This document shows, one piece after another, positions 8,174 to 16,916 of a DNA stretch of 64,000 nucleotides. This DNA comes from Clostridium sp. JN-1 (lineage in GTDB: Bacteria > Bacillota > Clostridia > Clostridiales > Clostridiaceae): contig NZ_CP033465.1 of NCBI RefSeq assembly GCF_003718715.1, positions 744,001-808,000 of the forward strand. The letters are read 5' to 3'. How positions within the stretch are numbered: position 1 is the stretch's first letter; each line of letters begins with the position of its first letter. The position numbers were made by a program, and so were the translations under genes. The notes below the pieces were generated by a model. The model was given only the letters and a program-made list of their open reading frames with translations. It was not told the origin of the DNA and ran no database searches.

Positions 8174-10405
8174 TTACATTCTCTCATGGAAAGTTCTGTG
8201 TATAACTTCCATTTGCTGTTCTCTTGTTAGTTTGATAAAGTGAACTGCATATCCAGATACTCTTATAGTTAAAGTAGGGTATTTTTCTGGATGATCTACT
8301 GCATCTAATAATGTTTCCCTATTCATTACATTTACATTCAAGTGATGAGCACTTTTATAAAAATATCCATCTAAAATAAATGAAAGATTATTTATTCTGC
8401 TTGTCTCATCTTTTCCAAGTGCAGATGGTGTAATTGAAAAAGTATTTGATACACCATCTTGGCAAACTGAACGATAAGGTATTTTAGCTACAGAATTTAA
8501 TGATGCAAGAGCTCCATTTTTATCCCTGCCGTGCATTGGATTAGCTCCTGGAGCTAAAGGTTCCCCAGCTTTTCTTCCATCAGGTGTAGTTCCTGTCTTT
8601 TTACCATACATTACATTTGATGTAATTGTTAGAGCAGAAAGTGTATGTTCTGCATTTCTGTATGTTTTAGTTTTTCTAAGTTCATTTATAAATGTATTTA
8701 CTATTTCAACTGCTATATCATCTGCTCTATCATCATCATTTCCGTATTTAGGGAAATCTCCTTCGACTTTAAAGTCAATAGCAATCCCATCTTCATTTCT
8801 TATTGGTTTTACTTTTGCATATTTTATTGCACTTAATGAATCTGCTGCAACTGAAAGTCCTGCTATTCCACATGCTAAATATCTGTGCACATTAGTATCA
8901 TGCAGTGCCATAAGCCCTGCTTCATATGCATATTTATCATGCATATAGTGAATTAAGTTAAGTGTATTTACATAGAGATTTGCAACATATTCTAATACTT
9001 TGGAATAATTATCTTTAACTTCTTTATAGTCCAAGAATTCTCCATCTAATTTTTTAATATTAGGAACTACTTTTTCAAATTTTTTCTCATCAATTCCACC
9101 ATTTATTGCATATAATAATGATTTAGCAAGGTTAGATCTTGCACCGAAAAATTGCATTTCTTTACCTATTTTCATTGCAGATACACAGCAAGCTATTCCA
9201 TAATCATCACCATATATTGGTCTCATTATATCGTCATTTTCGTACTGAAGTGCATCAGTTTCTATTGACATTTTTGAGCAGTACTTCTTAAATGGCTCTG
9301 GGAGATTTTGAGACCACAGTACTGTCATATTTGGTTCTGGAGCAGGTCCTAAATTTGTAAGAGTATGAAGAAATCTATAAGAATTCTTAGTAACTAGTGT
9401 TCTGCCGTCTATTCCCATACCACCTATTGATTCAGTAACCCAATTTGGATCTCCAGCAAATAGTTCATTGTATTCAGGTGTTCTAAGGTGTCTTTCAAGC
9501 CTTAGTTTTATTACAAATTGATCAATTAGTTCTTGTGCTTCAGCTTCAGTTATTATTCCAAGCTTTAAATCTCTTTCAATATATATATCAAGAAATGTTG
9601 AAACTCTGCCGAGGGACATGGCTGCCCCATTATTCTCCTTTATGCCTGCAAGATATCCAAAGTAAGTAAATTGTACAGCTTCTTTTGCATTTGATGCTGG
9701 ATTTGAGATATCTATTCCGTATTTTTTAGCCATGGATTTAATCTTTTTAAGAGCTTTAATTTGTTCAGCAACCTCTTCTCTTTGTCTTATCAAATCTTCA
9801 AGCATGTCACCTTTTAATGATTTCAAATCTTTTTGTTTTTCCTCTATTAAGAAATCTATTCCGTATAGAGCTATTCTTCTAAAGTCTCCTATGATTCTTC
9901 CTCTTCCATATGCATCAGGCAAACCTGTTAAAAGTCCAACGTGTCTTGCTGTTCTCATTTCTTCTGTATAAGTATCAAATACACCTTCATTATGAGTTTT
10001 TCTATACTTTGTAAATATTTCATCCATTTCTTCGTCAATTTTATATCCATAGGCGTCAAGAGCTTGTCTTGCCATTCTGATTCCACCAAATGGATTTACC
10101 ATTCTCTTTAAAGGTGCATCTGTTTGAAGACCAACTATAGTTTCATTTTCTTTATCTATATATCCAGGGTTAAAGTTGTCTATGCCTGATACTGTTTTTG
10201 TATCTACATCAAGTACTCCACCTTTTTTTATTTCGTCTGATATTAAACCTTCACATTTTTCCCAAAGAGTTTTAGTCTTAGAAGCAGCAGGTGCAAGAAA
10301 GTTTTCGTCTCCAGTATAAGGAGTATAATTTTTTTGTATAAAGTTCCTCACGTCAATAGTTTCAGCCCATATTCCTTGATTGAAATTATTCCATTCTTTT
10401 TTCAT
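8174..10405 (-). CDS. pflB: Pyruvate formate-lyase (formate C-acetyltransferase)
   Basis: PFL converts pyruvate and CoA to acetyl-CoA and formate, feeding one-carbon units to 10-formyl-tetrahydrofolate. The 743 residues are the standard length. Adjacent catalytic cysteines Cys406-Cys407 occur in [10 protein letters not shown], and the glycyl radical site is Gly718 in RVSGYAVHF near the C-terminus. Together these separate PFL from glycerol or choline glycyl-radical enzymes, which have a single active-site cysteine. AGGAGG-type spacing (AAGGAGGATTTTT) precedes the ATG. The leader carries a ZTP riboswitch and pflA follows, forming a two-gene operon. Confidence 0.97.
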   Translation of the reverse strand: MKKEWNNFNQGIWAETIDVRNFIQKNYTPYTGDENFLAPAASKTKTLWEKCEGLISDEIKKGGVLDVDTKTVSGIDNFNPGYIDKENETIVGLQTDAPLKRMVNPFGGIRMARQALDAYGYKIDEEMDEIFTKYRKTHNEGVFDTYTEEMRTARHVGLLTGLPDAYGRGRIIGDFRRIALYGIDFLIEEKQKDLKSLKGDMLEDLIRQREEVAEQIKALKKIKSMAKKYGIDISNPASNAKEAVQFTYFGYLAGIKENNGAAMSLGRVSTFLDIYIERDLKLGIITEAEAQELIDQFVIKLRLERHLRTPEYNELFAGDPNWVTESIGGMGIDGRTLVTKNSYRFLHTLTNLGPAPEPNMTVLWSQNLPEPFKKYCSKMSIETDALQYENDDIMRPIYGDDYGIACCVSAMKIGKEMQFFGARSNLAKSLLYAINGGIDEKKFEKVVPNIKKLDGEFLDYKEVKDNYSKVLEYVANLYVNTLNLIHYMHDKYAYEAGLMALHDTNVHRYLACGIAGLSVAADSLSAIKYAKVKPIRNEDGIAIDFKVEGDFPKYGNDDDRADDIAVEIVNTFINELRKTKTYRNAEHTLSALTITSNVMYGKKTGTTPDGRKAGEPLAPGANPMHGRDKNGALASLNSVAKIPYRSVCQDGVSNTFSITPSALGKDETSRINNLSFILDGYFYKSAHHLNVNVMNRETLLDAVDHPEKYPTLTIRVSGYAVHFIKLTREQQMEVIHRTFHERM

Positions 10406-10495
10406 AAAAATCCTCCTTCTAATATTTCTTTAGATTACTTTGCTGTATACAACTTAAATATGCATATTGTTATTTTGAAAATATTACTAATATGT

Positions 10496-10593
10496 TAAAT
10501 AAAAAGACCGCCTGGACTATTATTGCCCAGGCGGTCGGCTTTCAAGAATCATACTCCCTGTGGTTATATCCACTTCCGCCGGTTATACGATCC
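10496..10593 (-). promoter_or_regulatory. ZTP (pfl motif) riboswitch with terminator, upstream of pflB
   Basis: Read on the minus strand, the leader has GGATCGTATAACCGGCGGAA, a GTGG/CCAC hairpin, AGGGAGTATGAT closing P1, and then GCCGACCGCCTGGGC, the hallmark 3-prime portion of the pfl/ZTP aptamer. The conserved CCGCCTGG also forms one arm of the terminator: GACCGCCTGG (10506-10515) pairs with CCAGGCGGTC (10527-10536), followed by a T tract. Ligand binding would hold that arm in the aptamer and permit transcription. ZTP and ZMP rise when 10-formyl-tetrahydrofolate is scarce, so formate production by PFL is a logical output. Confidence 0.93.
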
Positions 10594-10622
10594 ATTTAAA
10601 TTCAATTTTATTTACAATGTTA

Positions 10623-10651
10623 AAATATCATACTTTAAAAATAATGTCAAT
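10623..10651 (-). promoter_or_regulatory. Promoter of the pflBA operon
   Basis: On the minus strand TTGACA (10651-10646), a 17-bp spacer and TATTTT (10628-10623) precede the riboswitch by about 30 bp. Confidence 0.65.
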
Positions 10652-10677
10652 ATAAATTCTTCAATTTGTTTTTTTGT

Positions 10678-12030
10678 CTACCAGCCCTTGGCTGCAGTAA
10701 GAACTTCATCTGGAATGTCGCCTCTTAAATAATCCACTATTGAAGATTCAATAACATCAAGTGCTTTATCAAGCTGCTCTTTAGTTATAACAAGCGGCGG
10801 CTGAACACGTAATACATTGTTTGCAAAAAAGGTAAGCAGCACTCCCTTTTCCCAGCATCTATAACAAATTTTTGCTGCAGCTTCTTGTGCTCTCTCTTTT
10901 GTATTTCTATCTTTAACTAAATCAACACCTATATTAAGTCCTATGCCTCTAACATCTCCTATTAGTGGATATTTATCTTTCATCTTATTAAAACGTTCTT
11001 TGGCATACTTACCTAAATTTTTGGAGTTTTCTAAAAGGTTTTCTTCTTTTATTATATTAATTGTAGCAAGTGCTGCCTTGCAGCATATAGGATTGGCCAT
11101 AGTTGTAAAAGCATGTGCAATGGGACCTAATGCATCCATAATCTCTGCCCTTGCCACAATTGCACTCATTGGCATGCCGGAGGCTATTGATTTTCCCATA
11201 ACTATTATGTCTGGTTCAACTCCGAAGTTTTCTATGCTAAACCATTTACCAGTTCTTCCAAAGCCCTGCTGTACCTCGTCAACAGCAAATAAAATTCCAT
11301 TTTTCTTGCATAACTCATACAGCTTTTTAACATACTCTTGTGGAGGTACAATAATCCCTGCATCACCTTGTATAGGTTCCATTATTACTGCAGCTACTTC
11401 TTCTGGTGGTAAATAACTCTTAAATTTATCTTCTAAATCTTGTAGACATTCTAAATTACAACTTTCTTTCTTCTTATTGAACTTACAGCGATAGCAGTGA
11501 GGATAATTTATGTGATATATATCTGGAACTAAAGGTCCAATTTTTCGGCGCATATTTAAACTTATAGCAGAAAGTGAAATAGAACCATATGTGGATCCAT
11601 GATAAGCACCAATAAAGGAAATTATTTTGCTTCTCCCTGTATAAGCTCTAACTAATTTAATCATTCCATCATTAGAATCAGATCCTGTAAGACCAAATAT
11701 AACTTTCTTTTTGAAGTTTCCCGGTGTTATTTCTGTTAGCTCCTTAGCTAATTTAACTAAAGGTTCATGATATGTGTAAACTGGTGTGTAGTGAATGATT
11801 TCTTTTGCTTGTTCTATGATTGCGTTTACAACTTTAGGATGTGAATGACCAACATTAGCTGCTCCTGCACTAGATAACATGTCTATATATTGATTTCCAT
11901 CAGCATCTTCAATTATAGCTCCTCGTCCGCGTTTCACAACCATTGGATAGTAAGGTACCCTGCAAGCAGCTCCAATAACCTCAGCATCTTGAGCAACAAT
12001 ATTTTCACAGTGTTTTACATTCATAGTCAA
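10678..12030 (-). CDS. Class III PLP-dependent aminotransferase (ornithine/GABA aminotransferase-like)
   Basis: The 450-residue protein has the class III fold markers: GSDSNDGMIKLVRAYTG, the AVDEVQQGFGRTGKWF segment, and the PLP lysine in DIIVMGKSIASGMP. An insert near residues 175-195 holds four cysteines (HCYRCKF...SCNLEC), known from some clostridial and archaeal members of this subgroup and reminiscent of a metal site. Substrate cannot be fixed; the broad aspartate/ornithine/4-aminobutyrate aminotransferase group or an amino acid epimerase are options. Four ATTAACT boxes lie just upstream, and an XRE-cupin regulator gene precedes it on the same strand. Confidence 0.85.
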   Translation of the reverse strand: MTMNVKHCENIVAQDAEVIGAACRVPYYPMVVKRGRGAIIEDADGNQYIDMLSSAGAANVGHSHPKVVNAIIEQAKEIIHYTPVYTYHEPLVKLAKELTEITPGNFKKKVIFGLTGSDSNDGMIKLVRAYTGRSKIISFIGAYHGSTYGSISLSAISLNMRRKIGPLVPDIYHINYPHCYRCKFNKKKESCNLECLQDLEDKFKSYLPPEEVAAVIMEPIQGDAGIIVPPQEYVKKLYELCKKNGILFAVDEVQQGFGRTGKWFSIENFGVEPDIIVMGKSIASGMPMSAIVARAEIMDALGPIAHAFTTMANPICCKAALATINIIKEENLLENSKNLGKYAKERFNKMKDKYPLIGDVRGIGLNIGVDLVKDRNTKERAQEAAAKICYRCWEKGVLLTFFANNVLRVQPPLVITKEQLDKALDVIESSIVDYLRGDIPDEVLTAAKGW

Positions 12031-12058
12031 TACACTCCCCTTTCATGAATAAAAATAA

Positions 12059-12110
12059 ATTAACTAGTTATTAACTTTTTAAGTATTTATTAACTCATTT
12101 GTTATTAACT
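12059..12110 (-). promoter_or_regulatory. Four ATTAACT direct repeats upstream of the aminotransferase gene
   Basis: On the plus strand ATTAACT occurs at 12059-12065, 12070-12076, 12089-12095 and 12104-12110. The last three extend to TTATTAACT. They lie 29-80 bp upstream of the aminotransferase start, where an operator or activator site is expected. The neighbouring XRE-cupin regulator is the natural candidate to bind them. Confidence 0.5.
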
Positions 12111-12190
12111 ATTCTATTACACATTAAAGATAAATTCAACCATTTTTTAATAAATAATTAAAAAATTAAGTTATACTTATTTAGACAAAA

Positions 12191-12222
12191 AAACTGTATT
12201 CTTGCTATTAAGAATACAGTTT
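12191..12222 (-). terminator. Terminator of the XRE-cupin gene
   Basis: AAACTGTATTCTT (12191-12203) pairs with AAGAATACAGTTT (12210-12222). On the minus strand the stem is followed by a T run. Confidence 0.75.
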
Positions 12223-12250
12223 AAATCTTCAAAATAAACTAGTGTACTAA

Positions 12251-12802
12251 TTAATATATTGGCGGACATATACTACTTATACCTATGACCTTTTCGGAAG
12301 TTGGATTATAAAATCTATGAGGTATATTTTCTTGTATGTAAATACTATCTCCTTTATTTAAAGTATACTTATCTTCTGCTAGATATAATTCAACGGTACC
12401 TTCAATTATAAATATGCATTCATCTGCTGGATGTATCATTAACTCATCGTTACTCCAACTGCAAGGATCCAATTGAAAATATATAATTTCCATTTTAGAA
12501 TTCACTTCTTTATCTGAAGCCATAGGAGTAACAAATTCGTATATAATACTGGAGTTAGGAAGCTCAAGCTTTTTTCGCTTTTCTGCATGAATAAGCACAT
12601 TCTGCTTTTTTTCATCAGTTAAAAATGTATAGATAGGTACTCCCAGCTCAACTGAAATTTTTCTTAATGACGATATAGAAGGATCAATAATATTTCTCTC
12701 AATTTGAGAAAGATAACTAGCTGTTAATTTTGTCTTATCAGCTAGTTCGTTTAATGTTAACCCTTTTTCCTGTCTTATTTCTCTAATTTTAGGTCCTAGC
12801 AA
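12251..12802 (-). CDS. XRE-family regulator with C-terminal cupin domain
   Basis: An N-terminal helix-turn-helix (REIRQEKGLTLNELADKTKLTASYLSQIERN, seen in two parts at about residues 5-35) is joined to a cupin sensor domain (IIEGTVELYLAEDKYTLNKGD and IPHRFYNPT near the C-terminus). This HTH_3-cupin plan is common for regulators of amino acid or polyamine use. The frame can begin at GTG 12811, but AAGGA would then be 1-2 bases away; TTG 12802-12800 has that site at about 10 bases and is preferred, giving about 183 residues. It ends at its own terminator, upstream of the aminotransferase, which it probably controls. Confidence 0.85.
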   Translation of the reverse strand: MLGPKIREIRQEKGLTLNELADKTKLTASYLSQIERNIIDPSISSLRKISVELGVPIYTFLTDEKKQNVLIHAEKRKKLELPNSSIIYEFVTPMASDKEVNSKMEIIYFQLDPCSWSNDELMIHPADECIFIIEGTVELYLAEDKYTLNKGDSIYIQENIPHRFYNPTSEKVIGISSICPPIY

Positions 12803-13013
12803 AAGTAACACATCCTTATCACTATATAATATAGTATTTTAATCTCTTCTTAAGTATTATTTTACATTATATATCTATAATGTCAATTTTCAAATCCATA
12901 GAGGTTTTTTACTACTAATTTATGCATATTTTATATTATGATAATTCGTTTTTCAGGTTGATGTCAAAATTTCCAAAATGGGATTTTTTATTTTATATAT
13001 GTCTGATTTAAAT

Positions 13014-13047
13014 ATACATTGACAGGCGATGTATGTTTATGTATAAT
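13014..13047 (+). promoter_or_regulatory. Consensus promoter with ATACAT/ATGTAT dyad for the PadR operon
   Basis: TTGACA (13019-13024), 17 bp, TATAAT (13042-13047) is a perfect sigma-A promoter. ATACAT (13014-13019) and ATGTAT (13029-13034) form an inverted pair across the -35 region, and a further ATGTAT lies at 13039-13044 over the -10. PadR proteins bind ATGT/ACAT dyads, so autorepression is likely. Confidence 0.65.
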
Positions 13048-13111
13048 GTAACTAAATTATTGAAGTAATGTTTTAACAACAGAAGATTTAAAGAAATTGC
13101 GAGGTGATGAA

Positions 13112-13444
13112 GTGTCTATAACTTCAGATATTATAAGAGGTCATACTGAAACTATAATTTTAGCACACCTGGTTAAAAAGGATAGTTATGGGTATGAAAT
13201 AAATAAGTTTATAAAGAAAAAGACAAATAATAAATATGAACTTAAAGAAGCAACTCTTTATTCAGCATTTAGAAGATTGGAAAAAGCGTCTCTTATAACT
13301 TCCTATTGGGGAGATCAAAAGACAGGAGCAAGAAGAAGATACTATTCTATAACTGAAGAAGGAAAAAAAGTATTAGAGCAAAATAGATTAGATTGGAATG
13401 AATCAAAAGAATTGATTGATAAATTAATTAATGGAGGTATTTAA
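13112..13444 (+). CDS. PadR-family transcriptional regulator
   Basis: The product (about 110 residues from GTG 13112) has the PadR winged helix: HTETIILAHLVKKDSYGYEI at the N-terminus and KEATLYSAFRRLEKASLI as the recognition region, with GARRRYYSITEEGKKVL as the wing. A longer frame from TTG 13097 exists, but AGGTGAT is correctly spaced only for GTG 13112. It is followed after 2 bp by a HAAS-domain gene and a DUF4097 gene, a gene order common in Firmicutes. It probably represses its own operon, responding to envelope or drug stress. Confidence 0.9.
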   Translation: MSITSDIIRGHTETIILAHLVKKDSYGYEINKFIKKKTNNKYELKEATLYSAFRRLEKASLITSYWGDQKTGARRRYYSITEEGKKVLEQNRLDWNESKELIDKLINGGI

Positions 13445-13446
13445 AG

Positions 13447-14109
13447 ATGCATGAAAAATTGAGAAAGAGTGTTGAGGAATTGTTTGAAAATACACCTCAA
13501 ACTTATAGGGCAAATGAGCTTAAGGAGGAGCTTTTAGCCAATCTAATAGATAAATATGATGACTTAGTGTCATCTGGAAAAGATGAAGAGGAAGCTTTTA
13601 AAATGGCAATTTCAAGTATTGGAGATGTAGATGAGCTTATAGATGGTTTAAAAGATAAAAATGCATTTAACTATAATGAAGAGTATTGTAAAAAAAGTGC
13701 ACTTATTTTATCTATATCAATAGGCTTATATATTATGAGTGTAGTAGTTTTAATACTGTTAAATGAGGTTTTTATGGTAAATGATGTTGTGTCAGTGAGT
13801 ATTATGATTACCATGGATGCTATTGCTACATGCCTTATAGTTTATAACCACGCTTCAAAACCAAAGTATGTGAAAGGTGATGATACTTTAGTGGAAGAAT
13901 TTAAGGAGTGGAAATATTCAAATGATAATCAAAGGGAAATTATGAGGTCAATAAAATCTATAATGTGGCTTATCATAGTTGCTTTGTATTTTGTTTTAAA
14001 CTTTGTATTTGGAGCTTGGGCATATTCATGGATTATATTTATAATAGGTGCTGCAGTTAATAGAATTATAACTTTAAGTTTTAAATTGAGGGAGCAGCGA
14101 GATGAATAG
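13447..14109 (+). CDS. HAAS/DUF1700-domain membrane protein
   Basis: The 220-residue protein begins with a HAAS-like cytoplasmic domain (residues 1-75; ELKEELLANLIDKYDDLVSSG, then AFKMAISSIGDVDELI, a helical pattern shared with DUF1700). Four hydrophobic segments follow at roughly 83-103, 110-132, 170-190 and 193-210. It lies 2 bp after padR and overlaps the DUF4097 gene by 8 bp, so translation is coupled. Proteins of this type accompany PadR regulators and are thought to work in envelope stress; the biochemical role is unknown. Confidence 0.85.
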   Translation: MHEKLRKSVEELFENTPQTYRANELKEELLANLIDKYDDLVSSGKDEEEAFKMAISSIGDVDELIDGLKDKNAFNYNEEYCKKSALILSISIGLYIMSVVVLILLNEVFMVNDVVSVSIMITMDAIATCLIVYNHASKPKYVKGDDTLVEEFKEWKYSNDNQREIMRSIKSIMWLIIVALYFVLNFVFGAWAYSWIIFIIGAAVNRIITLSFKLREQRDE

Positions 14110-15046
14110 ACGATTAATAAAAATATTGATTATAATATGGTCAGTTATTGCTTTTATAGCTGCAGCATTTTTAGTATATGGTATTTCACATGCAGGAAGT
14201 TTTGGAATGTTTGAATTTGGACACATTGATGATTCATATATAGTACAAAAAAGTCAGAGCATACAAGTAAGTAATTGCAATAAAATAGGCTTGAATTTTC
14301 CTAGGGGTAATGTAATTATACAGACAACAAATGAACCAAGTTTAAAAGTGGTACAAAGTTCATCTAGAAAATTGAAAGATAAAGACAAGTTTACAATCAA
14401 AAAACAAGGAGATAATATTCAAATTGAAACAGGTGCAAAAAATAGGGCATTTACCTTTAGTATATTTGATTTTGATGAGGATACTTCTAATGAAAAAATA
14501 GAAATTTATATACCTAAAGATTATGCGAAAGACCTGGATGTAAATACATCTTCAGGAAATATCTTATTCAGTTCAGATATGAAGTTAAATGATATAAATT
14601 GCAGTCAGGGTTCCGGTGATTTTAAAATTCAAAATAGTATTACTGCAAATAATGCTGCTATAAAAACAAATTCGGGAGATATATACATAGCCAGTCTGGA
14701 TTCTAAATATTACAATATAGAAGCTGCATCAGGGGATATATTGGTAAAGTATATTTTAGGTTCAGGAAATGCGAAAGCTGTATCAGGGAATATAAAAATG
14801 AATTACAAGTCCATTGGTGAGTATGCAAAGGCAAGTTCTACTTCTGGAGATGTAAAATTGATACTTCCTCAGAATTTGAGTTTTAAATTTGAAGGAGAGT
14901 GTACTTCTGGAGATATAAAAGGGGATTTCCCATTAAATTATGAAAATGATAGAAAAAGCAAAGCGTCTGCGCAGGTAGGAAATGACCCGTATAAGACAAT
15001 AGATGTAAGTACAGTATCAGGTGATATAGACATTTCAAGCAAGTGA
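14102..15046 (+). CDS. DUF4097-family beta-repeat protein, membrane-anchored
   Basis: A single N-terminal membrane segment (about residues 8-28) is followed by a DUF4097 domain built from repeated short strands with the recurrent SGDI/SGNI motif (TSSGNILFS, GSGDFKI, NSGDIYI, ASGDILV, VSGNIKM, TSGDVKL, TSGDIKG, VSGDIDI). The spacing of about 20 residues suggests a beta-helix outside the membrane. LiaX/YvlB-type relatives take part in envelope-stress signalling. It is the third gene of the PadR operon and ends at a strong terminator. Confidence 0.88.
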   Translation: MNRRLIKILIIIWSVIAFIAAAFLVYGISHAGSFGMFEFGHIDDSYIVQKSQSIQVSNCNKIGLNFPRGNVIIQTTNEPSLKVVQSSSRKLKDKDKFTIKKQGDNIQIETGAKNRAFTFSIFDFDEDTSNEKIEIYIPKDYAKDLDVNTSSGNILFSSDMKLNDINCSQGSGDFKIQNSITANNAAIKTNSGDIYIASLDSKYYNIEAASGDILVKYILGSGNAKAVSGNIKMNYKSIGEYAKASSTSGDVKLILPQNLSFKFEGECTSGDIKGDFPLNYENDRKSKASAQVGNDPYKTIDVSTVSGDIDISSK

Positions 15047-15062
15047 TGAATAATATTCAAAA

Positions 15063-15087
15063 ACCCAGCAATTTTAAAATGCTGGGT
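15063..15087 (+). terminator. Terminator of the PadR-HAAS-DUF4097 operon
   Basis: ACCCAGCA (15063-15070) pairs with TGCTGGGT (15080-15087), and the ATTTTAAAA between them can extend the stem. A T-rich tract follows. Very similar hairpins end two other genes in this window (48331-48356 and 49992-50017). Confidence 0.8.
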
Positions 15088-15130
15088 AAAATTATTTTTA
15101 TTTAAGTATAAAATTTTTACATTATGGTAT

Positions 15131-15418
15131 CTAATCAAATATAGTATTAATTAATTTAATTACTGTTTCATTGCAAACTTTGTAATTGATTTCAAGACCA
15201 TTTCTCGTGCCTTCTATTATCCCTGCCGTTCTGAGTTTTTGAAGATGTTGAGACAATGTAGATTGAGGAATCCCAAGGCAATTTTGCATATGACTAACAT
15301 TGCATGACCCTGATTTTAGAAGCCCTGTAACTATACATATCCTAACTGGATGTGCAAGTATTTTAAATAAATTAGCTATTTCATTATATTTTTCAAAGTT
15401 ATTAAAATTATCACTCAT
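15131..15418 (-). CDS. ArsR-family transcriptional regulator
   Basis: The 95-residue protein has the ArsR winged helix: FKILAHPVRICIVTGLL (first helices), SHMQNCLGIPQSTLSQHLQK (recognition) and GTRNGLEINYKV (wing). Two cysteines (near residues 38 and 46, GSCNVSHMQNC) could bind a metal or sense redox state, but they are not in the ELCVCDL arrangement of classical ArsR. A dyad TCATAT...ATATGA lies in the divergent promoter region at 15452-15477. The opposite strand holds a 24-codon remnant of a P-II-like gene, which may have been its former target. Confidence 0.88.
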   Translation of the reverse strand: MSDNFNNFEKYNEIANLFKILAHPVRICIVTGLLKSGSCNVSHMQNCLGIPQSTLSQHLQKLRTAGIIEGTRNGLEINYKVCNETVIKLINTIFD

Positions 15419-15451
15419 AATTTTGATTCTCCCTAAACTGTATTTTCACAT

Positions 15452-15477
15452 TCATATATTACGATGTATAAATATGA
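15452..15477. promoter_or_regulatory. Candidate ArsR operator dyad
   Basis: TCATAT (15452-15457) and ATATGA (15472-15477) are a perfect 6-bp inverted pair 14 bp apart, in the region between arsR and the divergent mini-ORF. Confidence 0.45.
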
Positions 15478-15551
15478 TAGTCAATTACAGAAATCCAAGA
15501 ATAAATGATTATATTAAAGAAAATAAAAGATTATAGAAGGAGGTGGGATTG

Positions 15552-15626
15552 ATGAATGATAAACTTACTAAAATAGATATTATTACTTCTAAGGGAAAAT
15601 TTGAAGAATTGAAAATTTATATCTAA
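15552..15626 (+). pseudogene. 24-codon remnant resembling the N-terminus of a P-II (GlnB-like) protein
   Basis: An excellent ribosome binding site (AAGGAGGTGG) precedes ATG 15552, and the frame MNDKLTKIDIITSKGKFEEL... stops at TAA 15624-15626 inside a strong hairpin. The start resembles P-II-family nitrogen regulators of clostridia (KIDII followed by a GKFEELK segment), which are normally about 110 residues long. The rest of the gene is absent, so it is probably a deletion remnant, or less likely a genuine micro-peptide. The family call rests on memory of a short match. Confidence 0.45.
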
Positions 15627-15662
15627 ATTCCAGTAAAAAAATTAATTTTACTGGAATTTAGA
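15622..15662. terminator. Bidirectional 17-bp terminator (R3-like hairpin)
   Basis: TCTAAATTCCAGTAAAA (15622-15638) and its exact complement (15646-15662) flank a 7-nt loop. It ends both the mini-ORF and the convergent glycosyltransferase gene. The TTCCAGT...ACTGGAA core recurs in R3a and R3b. Confidence 0.8.
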
Positions 15663-16880
15663 TGCGAAATTTCTGGCTTTAATCCATGCTGCTTTTGTTT
15701 TTTGAAACTCTTCATAGTGTTCCCTTACATGAAAGTTGTATAATTTGAGTTCATCTAATATATTTAAAAACTTTTTGTTCTTAAAATATGCACAAACTTT
15801 GGGAGTAACTTTAGTAAGGTCATCCATCATTTTACCTATTTTTGCATTATAATCTTTTTTATTTGTAATATAGAGTAAAAGTGGTTTATATCTTATCCAG
15901 CCTATTGAAGCTAATAGAAATCTCCTGATAATGTCATTTGTATTTGGAACTACAGCCTTTAGTTTGCCTGGAAGTACTCCTTTTAGTATATGTTGATACT
16001 TGGAGAATCCATCATGAAAGGTGTAGCATGGAACTTTTTTTACAGTACAATTACTTAAGCATGTACTCATAAATGTGTCTTCACCTCTGGCACCCGGTGG
16101 ATTATAAAACGGGTATAATTTATCAACATTTTTTAAGTTAAAGCATAAATTTGAACCTGAAATGAATTTCATGCCGTTTATTTCATTGACTTCTTCAATT
16201 AAATTACTATTGATGATTTTAGGATCGGCATATGTGACGCCGCTATTTACCATCTTTTCTTTAATTGACTCCCAGTTTATAATGTCGTTGCTGATGGATT
16301 CTATAAATAGTTTGAAATCATCTTCTGTAAAATCATTATTAAATTTAATTATTGGAATTGGCGAAATATACCCACATTGACGCCCATAAGTTATATCGGA
16401 GTTTTTAATATTTTTTATATGTGTTGATAAAATGTCCTGACCTTCCCAGACTATTTTATTATTAATTTTTATAGGAGCTACTGGATATTCATCATCATCA
16501 ATAAAAATAAGGTAATCCATGTTATTTTTTATAGCAAAATATAAGATTGTATTTCTCTTCATTGCATATCCTTCACCAAATATCAGTTTACATTCTTCTA
16601 ATGTCATTATATTGTTTTTAACCAAGTAGTCTATTTCATTTGATATTTTACTTTTGTCTAAATAACTTATTGAATTGATTATTTCAAGTACATTTTTGTC
16701 AGTAATAATGTAATCATTGATGTTTGTCTTTGTATATCCTAAATCAAAGTTAACGAATAAATTTATGTTGACTTTTTTACTGTCAATTTGAGATTCATTT
16801 AGGCTTTCGACATAAGTCTTAACCAAATTTTTAAAATTTTTACGACCTGTAACAAAACCAATACCTATATTAACCTTCAC
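15648..16880 (-). CDS. GT-A fold glycosyltransferase-like protein
   Basis: The 410-residue protein has a family 2-like layout: an N-terminal beta/alpha start (MKVNIGIGFVTGRKNFKNLV), the metal-binding acidic motif IFIDDDEYP (Asp128-130), and the later region PPGARGEDTFMSTCL, which resembles the glycosyltransferase (E/D)D acceptor-site motif. No membrane segment is evident, so it should act in the cytoplasm, perhaps on a surface polysaccharide or glycoprotein. It appears monocistronic, with repeat R1b upstream and the shared hairpin at its 3-prime end. The sugar donor and acceptor cannot be read. Confidence 0.75.
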   Translation of the reverse strand: MKVNIGIGFVTGRKNFKNLVKTYVESLNESQIDSKKVNINLFVNFDLGYTKTNINDYIITDKNVLEIINSISYLDKSKISNEIDYLVKNNIMTLEECKLIFGEGYAMKRNTILYFAIKNNMDYLIFIDDDEYPVAPIKINNKIVWEGQDILSTHIKNIKNSDITYGRQCGYISPIPIIKFNNDFTEDDFKLFIESISNDIINWESIKEKMVNSGVTYADPKIINSNLIEEVNEINGMKFISGSNLCFNLKNVDKLYPFYNPPGARGEDTFMSTCLSNCTVKKVPCYTFHDGFSKYQHILKGVLPGKLKAVVPNTNDIIRRFLLASIGWIRYKPLLLYITNKKDYNAKIGKMMDDLTKVTPKVCAYFKNKKFLNILDELKLYNFHVREHYEEFQKTKAAWIKARNFASKFQ

Positions 16881-16916
16881 AATATATACCTTCCTTCACT
16901 ATATTGATTTTTATAA

